NCBI RefSeq assembly: GCF_900187385.1
Contig: NZ_FYEY01000001.1
Coordinates: 1,612,001 to 1,676,000, forward strand
DNA length: 64,000 bases
From: Streptomyces sp. 2114.4
GTDB taxonomy: Bacteria; Actinomycetota; Actinomycetes; Streptomycetales; Streptomycetaceae
Direction: 5' to 3'
The notes beneath the pieces are model-generated. The model worked only from the letters and a program-made list of their open reading frames with translations, was not told the DNA's origin and ran no database searches. This document shows positions 35,450 through 45,187 of the stretch, one piece after another. Both the position numbers and the translations under genes were made by a program. The number at the start of each line of letters is the position of its first letter. Within the stretch, counting starts at the first letter, position 1.

Positions 35450-36535
35450 TCATTGCCGGATCGACCAGCCCCGCTCCCGCAGCTCCGCGGTCAGTCCCGG
35501 AACGGCCTGCGGCTCGACCATGAGCTGGATGAAGCCGGCCTGCTGGCCGGTGGCGTGCTCGATGCGGACGTCCTCGATGTTGACCCCGGCCCGGCCGGCG
35601 TCGGCGAAGATCCGCGCCAGCTCGCCGGGCTGGTCGCCGATGTGCACGGAGACGATCTCATAGGTGGCCGGGGCGGCGCCGTGCTTGCCGGGCACCCGCT
35701 CCCGCCCGGCGTTGCCGCGCCGGAGCACGTCCTCGATGCCGCCGGCGCCGCCGCCGCGCTTCGCGTCGTCGGCGGACTCCAGGGCGCGCAGGGACCGTAC
35801 GGTCTCGTCCAGGTCGGCGGCGATCTCGCCCAGCACATCGGCGACCGGGCCCGGGTTGGCGGAGAGGATGTCGAGCCACATCGCCGGATCGGAGGCCGCG
35901 ATCCGCGTCACATCGCGGATGCCCTGGCCGCAGAGGCGTACGGCGGTCTCGTCGGCGCCCTTGAGCCGGGCGGCCACCAGGCTGGAGACCAGTTGCGGGG
36001 TGTGCGAGACCAGGGCGACGGCGCGGTCGTGCGCGTCCGCGTCCATCACCACCGGGACGGCCCGGCACAGGGCGACCAGCTCCAGTGCGAGATTGAGCAC
36101 TTCGGTGTCGCCGTCGCGGGTCGGCGTGAGCACCCAGGGCCGGCCCTCGAAGAGGTCGGCGGTGGCGGCCAGCGGGCCGGAGCGCTCCTTGCCGGCCATC
36201 GGGTGGGTGCCGAGGTAGCCGGACAGCTCGCAGCCCATCGCCTCCAGCTCACGGCGCGGGCCGCCCTTGACGCTGGCGACGTCGAGGTAGGCGCGGGCCG
36301 CCCCGCGCCGTATGGCATCGGCCAGCGCCGTCGCGACATGGGCCGGCGGCACGGCCACGACGGCCAGGTCGACCGGGCCCGGGGGCGGCTCGGTGGTGCC
36401 CGCGCCGAGCGCGGCGGCGGTGCGGGCCTGGGCCTGGTCGTGGTCCTCCAGGAAGACCTGGACGCCGCGGGCGCTCAGCGCCAGCGCGGCGGAGGTGCCG
36501 ATCAGGCCCGTTCCGATGACGAGTGCGCTCCTCAC
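35450..36535 (-). CDS. tyrA: Prephenate dehydrogenase with C-terminal ACT domain
   Basis: 361 residues. Rossmann motif GTGLIG (8-13), THPMAGKERSG at the substrate site, and VSHTPQLVSSLVAARL. From ~residue 285 an ACT domain (YEIVSVHIGDQPGELARIFADAGRAGVNIEDVRIEHA) is expected to give feedback control by tyrosine. The GTG start overlaps the aroH stop as GTGA. It converts prephenate to 4-hydroxyphenylpyruvate, so aroH and tyrA make consecutive steps of tyrosine synthesis. Confidence 0.95.
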   Translation of the reverse strand: MRSALVIGTGLIGTSAALALSARGVQVFLEDHDQAQARTAAALGAGTTEPPPGPVDLAVVAVPPAHVATALADAIRRGAARAYLDVASVKGGPRRELEAMGCELSGYLGTHPMAGKERSGPLAATADLFEGRPWVLTPTRDGDTEVLNLALELVALCRAVPVVMDADAHDRAVALVSHTPQLVSSLVAARLKGADETAVRLCGQGIRDVTRIAASDPAMWLDILSANPGPVADVLGEIAADLDETVRSLRALESADDAKRGGGAGGIEDVLRRGNAGRERVPGKHGAAPATYEIVSVHIGDQPGELARIFADAGRAGVNIEDVRIEHATGQQAGFIQLMVEPQAVPGLTAELRERGWSIRQ

Positions 36536-36894
36536 TGCGCGATGTCCTTTCGCAGCGCCCCGGCCGCGCCGAGGTAGACATGGGCGATCCCGGCCTTGGA
36601 CAGATCGGTCTCGACATGGGCGAGCACCCGCACCACGCGCTCCATGGCACCGGTGATGTCCAGCTCCTGGGCGCAGATCAGCGGCACGTCCGTGATGCCC
36701 AGGGCGCGCGCGGCGGCGGCCGGGAAGTCGCTGTGCAGATCGGGGGTGGCGGTGAACCACACACTGATCAGGTCGTCCGCGCGCAGGCCGTTGCGTTCGA
36801 GGAGGGCGGTGAGCAGTTCGCCGACCTGCTGCTGCATATGCTCCGCGTCGTCCCGCTCCAGCTGGACGGCCCCGCGGACCGCTCGTACCGCCAC
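36532..36894 (-). CDS. aroH: Chorismate mutase, AroH type
   Basis: 120 residues, the size of the trimeric AroH class. RAVRGAVQLERDDAEHM carries the conserved Arg, then ELLTALLERNGLRADDLISVWFTATPDLHSDFPAAAARALG and PLICAQELDITGAMERVVRVL. It converts chorismate to prephenate. GTG at 36894 follows AAGGGGAGC. First gene of the leftward operon, so its promoter is in 36895-37157, where two CACGTCGCGxCCGG direct repeats (near 37030 and 37051) are visible. Confidence 0.93.
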   Translation of the reverse strand: MAVRAVRGAVQLERDDAEHMQQQVGELLTALLERNGLRADDLISVWFTATPDLHSDFPAAAARALGITDVPLICAQELDITGAMERVVRVLAHVETDLSKAGIAHVYLGAAGALRKDIAQ

Positions 36895-37157
36895 GTCGCT
36901 GCTCCCCTTGCGTTCTGTGCCGCGTCACGCACCTGTGCGCGCACTGATCAGCGTAACCAGCCGCACCGACAATCCGTACGCGGCGGCCGGCCGGCGAGAC
37001 GGCCGGCGGCGCACGGGCGGCGGTCCCCGCACGTCGCGGCCGGGCACGCCTGCACGTCGCGACCGGCCGCCCACCGGCAGTGAGCGCGCTGCGGAGTTCG
37101 ACATTCCGCTTCCAAAACCTGGTGACATTCACCATCCCACCAGCGACAATCGCCGCC

Positions 37158-37853
37158 ATGTCCGAAGCCGCCGAAGGTCACACCCTGGTCGCCGAGCACA
37201 CCGTCTACTCCTGTGTGATGGGCTCGCGCGCCTTCGGTCTGGCCACGGAGACCAGTGACACCGACCGGCGCGGGGTGTATCTCGCGCCCACCCCGCTCTT
37301 CTGGGGCTTCGAGAAGCCCCCGACCCATGTGGAGGGGCCGCGCGAGGAGGAGTTCTCCTGGGAGCTGGAGCGGTTCTGCCATCTGGCCCTGCGCGCCAAC
37401 CCCACCATCCTGGAGTGTCTGCACTCCCCCCTGGTCGAGCGGGTCGACGCCACCGGCCGGGAACTGCTCGCGCTGCGCGACGCCTTCCTGTCCCGGCAGG
37501 CCCACCGCACCTTCACGGGCTACGCCGGCGGTCAGCTCAAGCAGCTGCGGGCCGATGTGCGCCAGCACGGCGCCCCCCGCTGGAAGCACGCCATGCATCT
37601 GCTGCGGCTGCTGGCCTCGTCCCGCGATCTGCTCCGTACCGGCAGGCTCACGCTGGACGTCGGGCAGGACCGGGAGGAGCTGCTGGCGGTCCGGCGCGGC
37701 GAGGTGGCCTGGGACACCGTGGAGCGCCGGATGGCGCGGCTGGCCGAGCAGGCGGAGGCCGCGGTGTCCGGCTCGCCGTTGCCGGCCGAGCCGGACCGGG
37801 GCCGGGTGGCCGACTTCCTGTTCCGGGCCCGGCGGGCATCGGCGCTCGGCTGA
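37158..37853 (+). CDS. RlaP-type nucleotidyltransferase (PF10127)
   Basis: 231 residues. The polymerase-beta-type active site is GSRAFGLATETSDTDRRGVY (GS, then DxD), followed by the family segments FSWELERFCHLALRANPTILECLHSP and FTGYAGGQLKQL. Members are predicted to modify RNA or protein ends; the RlaP name comes from an association with RNA repair. Start ATG 37158; the frame to 37080 has no ribosome site. It is the intact paralogue of the broken gene at 37930-38782 on the other strand, and lies next to an ADP-ribosylglycohydrolase remnant. Confidence 0.85.
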   Translation: MSEAAEGHTLVAEHTVYSCVMGSRAFGLATETSDTDRRGVYLAPTPLFWGFEKPPTHVEGPREEEFSWELERFCHLALRANPTILECLHSPLVERVDATGRELLALRDAFLSRQAHRTFTGYAGGQLKQLRADVRQHGAPRWKHAMHLLRLLASSRDLLRTGRLTLDVGQDREELLAVRRGEVAWDTVERRMARLAEQAEAAVSGSPLPAEPDRGRVADFLFRARRASALG

Positions 37854-37862
37854 GGCCCGGCC

Positions 37863-37900
37863 GTCCCGGTCCGGACGAGGTGTCCCGGTCCGGACGAGGT
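37863..37900. repeat. 19-bp tandem duplication downstream of the nucleotidyltransferase
   Basis: GTCCCGGTCCGGACGAGGT occurs exactly twice in direct succession (37863-37881, 37882-37900), followed by a partial third copy (GTCCCG). It contains a CCGGTCCGG-type core. Confidence 0.85.
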
Positions 37901-37929
37901 GTCCCGCCAGGACGGCCAACCCGGGCCCG

Positions 37930-38782
37930 GACGGTGGGTCCTGGCCCGGACGACGAGGTCGTGCAGCGCCTCGCGGGCACCGGGAGCGCGGCAGGGCCGT
38001 CGCGTCCTGCGCGGCGTCGAGCCGGGCGTGCAGCGCCTCGACGTCCCCGCGCAGCCGCTCCGGGTCCACCACCCCACCAGCCGTGCCGTGTTCGGCCGCC
38101 TCCTTGGCCGCGATCAGCTCCGGCAGGTAGGCGGGCGCGGCCGACTCGCCCGCCAGCGTGGGCAGATGGGGCTGCCCCCGGCCGCTCTCCATGAGGTGGA
38201 TGCCGGTGAGCAGCACCCGCAGCGTGTACAGCAGCGGCTTGAGCTCGCCGGTCTTCTCGAACAGCCGCCACTGGGTCCTGGCGAAGCCCCGGTAGTGGTG
38301 GGCGTGGTGGGAGGTGAGCAGGTCCGGCACCAGCGCGAGCAGTTCGTCGTGCACGGGAGTGGTGTGCACGACCAGGGGCGAGACGAGCTGCTCCAGTACG
38401 TAGCCGTTGCGCCGGAGCAAAAGCCGGGCGAACTTGCGCAGGTCGTGCGAGACCAGGTCCAGCTCGGTGCGGTCCTGCTCCCACATCCGGGTCCTGGACT
38501 CCTCGGGCTCGTACAGGCCGAGGAGGGCGGCGGCCGGAGGTGGGCGCCGCGCAGGTCGACGTCGGAGTCCCGGGACGGGAAGCCGTACAGGTGCGCGCCG
38601 GAGACCGTCGCGAAGACCAGCGGGTCGTCCTGCTCGGCCACCACGGCACCCAGGTCGACGGCGGGCAGCCCGGCCGCGCGGAGGACGGCCTCCCGTGCGG
38701 TGGCCGTTGCGGGAGCCGTTGCGGGAGCTGTTGTGGGGGCCGCTTCGGTGGCCGTCCCGGTCGCTGCCGGGTCCTCAGGCAT
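37930..38782 (-). pseudogene. Second RlaP-type nucleotidyltransferase, two frameshifts
   Basis: ATG 38782 overlaps the end of the ADP-ribosylglycohydrolase gene by 8 bases. The first frame gives FATVSGAHLYGFPSRDSDVDLRGAHLRP, the active site (GS replaced by SG, DSDVD intact). Near 38533 the frame shifts: the expected continuation LLGLYEPEESRTRMWEQDRTELDLVSHDLRKFARLLLRRNG is in a second frame. Near 37985 it shifts again (GAREALHDLVVRART). The 3' end is therefore approximate. Both shifts are single-base and could be sequence errors, but the neighbour also carries a stop codon. Confidence 0.7.
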
Positions 38783-39787
38783 CCCAGGCCTCCCCCAGTG
38801 CCAGCAGTTCCCCGCGGTACTCGATACGGGAGGCCCACGCCCCGGGCCAGGCGCCGGCGCCCAGGTGGGCACCCGCGAAGGCGCCGGTGAGGCAGGCGAT
38901 CGAGTCGGAGTCCCCGGAGGTGCAGGCGGCCCGGCGCAGCGCGGTGAGCGGTTCGCCGGGGAAGAGCAGGAAGCACAGCAGGCCGGTGGCCAGCGCCTGT
39001 TCGGCGATCCAGCCGGCGCCGGTGGCCAGGCAGGGGTCGGCCTCCGGGTCCGGGGCGCCGAGCGCCGCGTCCAGCCGGTCCAGGACACCGAGGCATTCGT
39101 CCCAGCCGCGGGCGGCGAAGGCCGTCGCGGAGGGCTCCTGGCTCTGCCGCCACAGGTCGCCGAGCCAGTCCTCCCGGTAGACGGTGCGGTGGTCCTCGGC
39201 GTACGCCCGCAGCCGGCCCGGCAGCTCGGCGGGCGGTGTGCCGTCGGCGAGGGCGCGTACGGCGTAGGCGGTCAGATCACTGGCGGCCAGCGCGGTGGGG
39301 TGCCCATGGGTCAGTGCGGACTGCAGCTGTGCGGCGCCGGAGCGCTGCTCGGGGCTCAGCCCCGGTGCCAGCCCGATCGGCGCGACCCGCATATTGGCGC
39401 CGCAGCCCTTCGACCTCATCTGGGGGCCCCGGCCCAGGGCAGGTCCCGGTCGCTGAGCAGTTCACAGGCCCTCAGGCACGTCCAGCCCGGTGCCCGGTTG
39501 TTGTCGGGCGAGCGCCACCAGGCGACTTACTCCTCGCGCACGGGACCCTCGAGAGCGGCCGGCGTGAGGTCGCCGTGCCCCATGGCGGTGCGCAGCCCGC
39601 GGCCCAGCGCCAGCGTCATCTGGGTGTCGTCGGTGACGAAGGCGGGATCGGGCAGCGCCATCTGCCGCCACGGGCCGCTCTTGGCCAGGATCGACGGCAC
39701 AGCGTGGAACTCGGTGGGAAAGCCGAGCGCGTCGCCGAGAGCGAGCCCGATCAGCGAGCCGGTAGCGGCGGACCCCGTGGACACCAT
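38775..39787 (-). pseudogene. ADP-ribosylglycohydrolase (DraG-like), stop codon plus frameshift
   Basis: ATG 39787 follows AAGGGGTGG. Start: GSLIGLALGDALGFPTEF and FVTDDTQMTLALGRGL, with the metal-binding TDDT of the family. The frame then meets TAA at 39529-39527 where VREE(Y)VAWW is expected, i.e. a Tyr codon TAC changed to TAA. After DRDLPWAGA a single-base shift in a C-run near 39421 leads to MRSKGCGANMRVAPIGL and later SGDSDSIACLTGAFAGAHLG, the second metal motif. Two independent lesions make true inactivation likely. Known family members remove ADP-ribose from proteins or nucleic acids. Confidence 0.8.
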
Positions 39788-39793
39788 CAAAGA

Positions 39794-39830
39794 ACCACCC
39801 CTTAATGTCACAGTGACACTAAGGGGTGGT
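39794..39830 (-). promoter_or_regulatory. 37-bp near-perfect palindrome over the ribosome site of the ADP-ribosylglycohydrolase
   Basis: Left arm ACCACCCCTTAATGTCAC (39794-39811), centre A, right arm GTGACACTAAGGGGTGGT (39813-39830). Seventeen of 18 positions pair. On the minus strand it includes the AAGGGGTGG ribosome site and ends 6 bases before the ATG. The TGTCAC/GTGACA core is of the kind bound by dimeric regulators; NrtR-type operators have similar half-sites (recalled, not checked). A translation-blocking hairpin is the alternative. Confidence 0.7.
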
Positions 39831-39868
39831 ACGACGCCTCCGCAAGGCCTTTCCCTGCCGTGCGGCGT

Positions 39869-41044
39869 CTAGAGCTCGACCTCGCGCATCAGCATGCCGA
39901 CCTCGGTGTTGGTCATCCGGCGCAGCCAGCCCGACTTCTGGTCGCCCAGGGCGATCGGGCCGAAGCTCGTCCGCACGAGCTTGTCGACCGGGAAGCCGGC
40001 CTCCGACAGCATCCGGCGCACGATGTGCTTGCGGCCCTCGTGGAGCGTGACCTCGACGAGGTAGTTCTTGCCGGTGTTCTCCACGACCCGGAAGTGGTCG
40101 GCGCGGGCGTAGCCGTCCTCCAGCTGGATGCCGTCCTTGAGCTGCTTGCCCAGGTCGCGCGGGAGGGGGCCCTGGATCGCGGCCAGGTAGGTCTTCTTGA
40201 CGCCGTAGCGCGGGTGCGTCAGACGATGGGCCAGCTCGCCGTGGTTGGTGAGCAGGATGATGCCCTCGGTCTCGGTGTCCAGCCGGCCGACGTGGAAGAG
40301 CCGCGTCTCACGGTTGGTGACGTAGTCGCCCAGGCACTGGCGGCCGTCCGGGTCCTCCATGGTGGAGACCACACCGGCCGGCTTGTTCAGCGCGAAGAAG
40401 AGGTACGACTGGGTGGCGACCGTCAGGCCGTCGACCTTGATCTCGTCCTTCTCCGGATCGACCCGGACGCCCTGCTCCATGACGATCTGGCCGTTGACCT
40501 CGACCCGCGCCTGGTCGATCAGTTCCTCGCAGGCCCGCCGCGAGCCCATACCGGCCCTGGCCAGCACCTTCTGCAGGCGCTCGCCCTCCTGGTCGCCGAA
40601 CGTCTTGGGCGTCTTGACCTGCGGCTTGTCGTGGCGGGCGCGGTTGCGCTCCTCCACCTGGGCGTCGTACTCACGGGGCCGCGCGGGCGCCTGGCCGCGG
40701 CCGCGCTGCGGGCCGCCGCTCTTGCCGCCCGGGCGTCCCTTCGCGGCGGCGCCCGTACGGGGACCGCCCTTGGCACCGCCGCGGGCCGCCGCGCCCCGGC
40801 TGCCGCCGGACTTGGGGGCGCCGCTCTTGGGGGCGCCGCCCTTGGGGCCGCCGCCCCTGCGCTCGTCCTTGCGCTCGTCCTTGCGGTCCGACGAGCCGCC
40901 GGAGCCACTGGTTCCGCCGACGTCGTAGCGGCGCTCCTCAGGACGGGGGCGGCCAGCGCGCTGCTGCTTCTCGTCCCGCTGGTTGCCCGCGCCGCGGTAG
41001 TTGCCCCGCCCGCTGTCCCTGTTGTTCCTGCCGCTGCTTCGCAT
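39869..41044 (-). CDS. 23S rRNA pseudouridine synthase, RluB/RsuA family, with long disordered N-terminus
   Basis: 391 residues. From ~150: S4 domain (ERLQKVLARAGMGSRRACEELIDQARVEVNG), then the synthase with catalytic Asp in HVGRLDTETEGIILLTNHGELAHRLTHPRYGVKKTYLA and the GRKHIVRRML block. The first ~140 residues are Gly/Arg/Lys-rich and repetitive (KGGAPKSGAPKSGGSRG), probably RNA-binding and unstructured. ATG 41044 overlaps the scpB stop by one base (TGATG). RluB next to scpAB is a common bacterial arrangement. Confidence 0.93.
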   Translation of the reverse strand: MRSSGRNNRDSGRGNYRGAGNQRDEKQQRAGRPRPEERRYDVGGTSGSGGSSDRKDERKDERRGGGPKGGAPKSGAPKSGGSRGAAARGGAKGGPRTGAAAKGRPGGKSGGPQRGRGQAPARPREYDAQVEERNRARHDKPQVKTPKTFGDQEGERLQKVLARAGMGSRRACEELIDQARVEVNGQIVMEQGVRVDPEKDEIKVDGLTVATQSYLFFALNKPAGVVSTMEDPDGRQCLGDYVTNRETRLFHVGRLDTETEGIILLTNHGELAHRLTHPRYGVKKTYLAAIQGPLPRDLGKQLKDGIQLEDGYARADHFRVVENTGKNYLVEVTLHEGRKHIVRRMLSEAGFPVDKLVRTSFGPIALGDQKSGWLRRMTNTEVGMLMREVEL

Positions 41045-41756
41045 CAATGATCCGTCTGAGAGTCGCCGCTGTCGTCTACGTCGAACGACGGGATACCTTC
41101 CGGGGAGTCACCCTCGACCGCCTCCGCCTCCGGGAGGAACGGTGCGAGCTCAGGGAGCTCGTCCAGGCCGCGCAGGCCCATCCGCTCCAGAAAGTAATTC
41201 GTCGTCCTGTACAGGATCGCACCTGTTTCAGGTTCCGTCCCCGCCTCCTCCACCAGGCCGCGCTGGAGGAGCGTGCGCATCACACCGTCACAGTTCACGC
41301 CGCGTACGGCCGAGACACGGGAACGGCTGACCGGCTGACGGTACGCGACCACGGCCAGAGTCTCCAAAGCCGCCTGCGTGAGCCGGGCCTGCTGCCCGTC
41401 CAGGACGAAGCTCTCCACCGCGTCCGCGTACGCGGCACGGGAGTAGAACCGCCAGCCCCCGGCCACCAGCCGCAGGTCGAACCCGCGCCCCTGGCGGGCG
41501 TAGTCCTCGGACAGCTCGCGCAGCGCCAGCGCGACCGCCCGGCGGGGCCGCTGCAACACCCTGGCCAGGTGTTCCTCGGTCGCGGGCTCGTCGACGACCA
41601 TGAGGACCGCCTCCAGCGCGGGCTTCAGCGCCAGCTCGGCCACGCCCAGCGCCCCGGCCGGTGCCTCGGACCGCTCCCCGGGGGCCTCGCCCGGCACCTC
41701 GCCCGGGCCGGACGCCGCCTCCGTGATGTCGTACGCCCCGCTGCCGGCCACGCCGC

Positions 41757-41760
<4 letters not shown>
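41044..41760 (-). CDS. scpB: Chromosome segregation/condensation protein ScpB
   Basis: 238 residues. Two winged-helix domains: KPALEAVLMVVDEPATEEHLARVLQRPRRAVALALRELSEDY and RLTQAALETLAVVAYRQPVSRSRVSAVRGVNCDGVMRTLLQRGLVEE. It binds the ScpA kleisin in the SMC condensin complex. Starts within the scpA stop (ATGA overlap). Acidic, low-complexity N- and C-termini (EAASGPGEVPGEAPGE; EAEAVEGDSPEG) are lineage-specific. Confidence 0.95.
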
Positions 41761-42824
<1,064 letters not shown>

Positions 42825-43032
42825 CGCGGTCGGTCCATGGTGCTGTGGTCCCGCGCCGGGGGCGACGGGCTGGTCACGGGCGGGGCGACCCGCCGAAGAG
42901 GCAGGCTATCCCGCGGCACCGCGCGAGCGCCGGTCCCGACGCGGCCGGTCCCACGCGGCGTGACGTTTCCGCACCGCTTCGGCACCAGGGCACCACGCCA
43001 CCCGCGCCCCACGCATGCGCCGGGGCCGGGCG

Positions 43033-43698
43033 TCAGCGCCCCCGCAGCCGCCGCACCAGAATGCTGGCGTCGCCGCGCGACTCCAGGTCGGCGAGGACGA
43101 CGGCGACCGCCTCGCGGACGATCCGGCCGCGGTCGACGGCGAGACCGTGCTCACCGCGCAGCACCAGCCGGGCGTGTTCGAGGTCCATGAGCTCCTCGGC
43201 GGAGACATAGACAGTGATCTTCTCGTCGTGCCGCTCCCGGCCGCTGGGGCGGCGGTTGGCGCCGCGGGAGCCGCCGCGCCGGCGGCCCTGGCCACCGGCC
43301 TGTGCCGTCGCCGCGGCCGCGTCGGAGGCCGCCTGGCCACTCTGGCCCGCCTGCGCCCGGTGGCCCTTGGCGGCGTCGCCGTCGTTCTCCCGGCCGCCGT
43401 GCTCGGCCGGGGGGCCGACGGCGGGTACCCGGGGCGGTGTGGCCGGTCCGCCGTCGCCGGCCGTCGCCGCCGGGGCGTCCCAGCCGCCGCCTCCGGACCG
43501 TCGCTGCCGTACCGCGGTGGCCGTCTCCGGCTCCTCCTCCGCCGTATCGGGCTCACCGGCCGGTGCGGGTACCCGGGGCGCCTCGCCGCCGGCCGTGGAG
43601 CCGTTCGCCGAACGGCGGGGGCTGGAGGGCTGCAGCCCCCCTCCCCCGGTGGTGCGGAACAGTTCGTCGGCTCCCGGCAGACTCACTCGGCGTGACAC
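43033..43698 (-). CDS. Ribbon-helix-helix-like protein beside parA
   Basis: 221 residues. About 150 disordered residues (Ala/Gly/Arg-rich) precede a C-terminal segment HDEKITVYVSAEELMDLEHARLVLRGEHGLAVDRGRIVREAVAVVLADLESRGDASILVRRL, a likely RHH DNA-binding fold (beta strand ITVYVS, two helices). GTG 43698 follows AGGGAGG at 10 nt; a second GTG at 43686 would give the GTGA overlap with the parA stop. It occupies the place of a ParB-type partner. Confidence 0.75.
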   Translation of the reverse strand: MSRRVSLPGADELFRTTGGGGLQPSSPRRSANGSTAGGEAPRVPAPAGEPDTAEEEPETATAVRQRRSGGGGWDAPAATAGDGGPATPPRVPAVGPPAEHGGRENDGDAAKGHRAQAGQSGQAASDAAAATAQAGGQGRRRGGSRGANRRPSGRERHDEKITVYVSAEELMDLEHARLVLRGEHGLAVDRGRIVREAVAVVLADLESRGDASILVRRLRGR

Positions 43699-44846
43699 CG
43701 GGCGAGCACCTCCCTGGCGAGCTGACGATAGGCGGCGGCGCCGACGGAGTTGGAGGCGTACGTGGTGATCGGTTCGCCCGCGACGGTGGTCTCGGGGAAA
43801 CGGACCGTACGGCCGATGACGGTGTGGTAGACGTGGTCGTCGAAGGCCTCGACGACGCGCGCCAGCACCTCACGGCTGTGCACCGTGCGGGAGTCGTACA
43901 TCGTCGCCAGGATGCCGTCCAGCTCCAGTTCGGGGTTGAGCCGTTCCTGGACCTTTTCGATCGTCTCGGTGAGCAGCGCGACACCGCGCAGCGCGAAGAA
44001 CTCGCACTCCAGCGGCACGATGACCTTGTGAGCCGCCGTCAGGGCGTTGACGGTGAGCAGACCGAGGGAGGGCTGGCAGTCGATGACGATGTAGTCGTAG
44101 TCGGCCAGCAGCGGCTTCAGGGCGCGCTGCAGGGTCGACTCGCGCGCGACCTCACTGACCAACTGCACCTCGGCAGCTGACAAATCGATATTGCTGGGCA
44201 GCAGGTCCATGTTGGGGACCGCGGTCTTCAGGAGCACTTCGTCGGCCGCCATGCCCCGCTCCATGAGCAGGTTGTAGACCGTCAGCTCGAGCTCCATCGG
44301 GTTGACGCCGAGTCCGACCGACAGGGCACCCTGCGGGTCGAAGTCGACGAGCAGCACCCGTCGTCCGTATTCGGCAAGCGCGGCACCCAGGTTGATGGTC
44401 GAGGTGGTCTTGCCGACCCCGCCCTTCTGGTTGCACATGGCGATGATTTTGGCGGGGCCGTGGTCGGACAGCGGTCCCGGGATGGGGAAATAGGGAAGCG
44501 GGCGTCCGGTCGGGCCGACGCGCTCCCGGCGCTGGCGCGCGGCGTCCGGCGCGAGCGTCGCGGCGTATTCGGGGTCGGGCTCGTACTCCGCGTCCGGATC
44601 GTAGAAGTGCCCCTCGGGCAGGTCGTCGTAGTCGGCGAGACGGGCGGGTTCTCCACTGCCCCGGTCGCCGGCCATGGCGTTCACGTGATGGCCGTCCATG
44701 CTCTGGTGGGCTGTCGTGGAAATGCTCTGATGGGCTGCGAAGGTGTGGACCGCAACGGAGCCGACAGCCTCGCGCCCCGAGGGACCCTGGTCCCCTGCAA
44801 CCGCTCCTGGTTGACCACCTCCGGGAGTAAATGTCGACTCATTCAC
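43683..44846 (-). CDS. ParA-family ATPase (second chromosomal ParA)
   Basis: 387 residues. Deviant Walker A CNQKGGVGKTTS (residues ~138-149), Walker A' LLVDFDPQGALS, Walker B DYIVIDCQPSLG. An N-terminal 125-residue hydrophilic extension is unusual. GTG 44846 follows AAGGAGGT at 10 nt, a strong site. It is not next to parB or the origin genes, so it is not the oriC partition ParA. Position beside scpAB suggests a job in chromosome or septum organisation (inference). Confidence 0.9.
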   Translation of the reverse strand: MNESTFTPGGGQPGAVAGDQGPSGREAVGSVAVHTFAAHQSISTTAHQSMDGHHVNAMAGDRGSGEPARLADYDDLPEGHFYDPDAEYEPDPEYAATLAPDAARQRRERVGPTGRPLPYFPIPGPLSDHGPAKIIAMCNQKGGVGKTTSTINLGAALAEYGRRVLLVDFDPQGALSVGLGVNPMELELTVYNLLMERGMAADEVLLKTAVPNMDLLPSNIDLSAAEVQLVSEVARESTLQRALKPLLADYDYIVIDCQPSLGLLTVNALTAAHKVIVPLECEFFALRGVALLTETIEKVQERLNPELELDGILATMYDSRTVHSREVLARVVEAFDDHVYHTVIGRTVRFPETTVAGEPITTYASNSVGAAAYRQLAREVLARCHAE

Positions 44847-45122
44847 AAGTCGTCTTACCTCCTTGGATGTGACCAGGAAACTTTATCGATAGGTCAGCGT
44901 GGCACCATGCCGACGGTTGGCGACTCTATGGCGTGTCGGGCGTCCGCAGCAACACAATCCGCCGGACCCGGCACGATGTGTCGGTAACCGGACCCCTGAT
45001 GTCAAGGGCGCACGTGGCGTCGGACCGAAGTTTCCGGGGTGCGCGAAACGGCTAAAGGGTCACGTTCGCGGCGAGTTGGGGGCCGACGTTCCGGAACGCG
45101 GCGTTCCGCTCGCCACACATGC

Positions 45123-45158
45123 AACCGGCCGGGCCTTGTCGGCAAGGCCCGGCCGGTT
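45123..45158 (-). terminator. 16-bp terminator after ald
   Basis: AACCGGCCGGGCCTTG, loop TCGG, then the exact complement (45143-45158). It lies 29 bases beyond the ald stop. The remaining 44847-45122 holds the parA promoter region, with GTTCCGGAAC-like dyads around 45089-45110, and no gene. Confidence 0.9.
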
Positions 45159-45187
45159 ATGCGGCGTTGACGCGCTTCGTTGACGTC

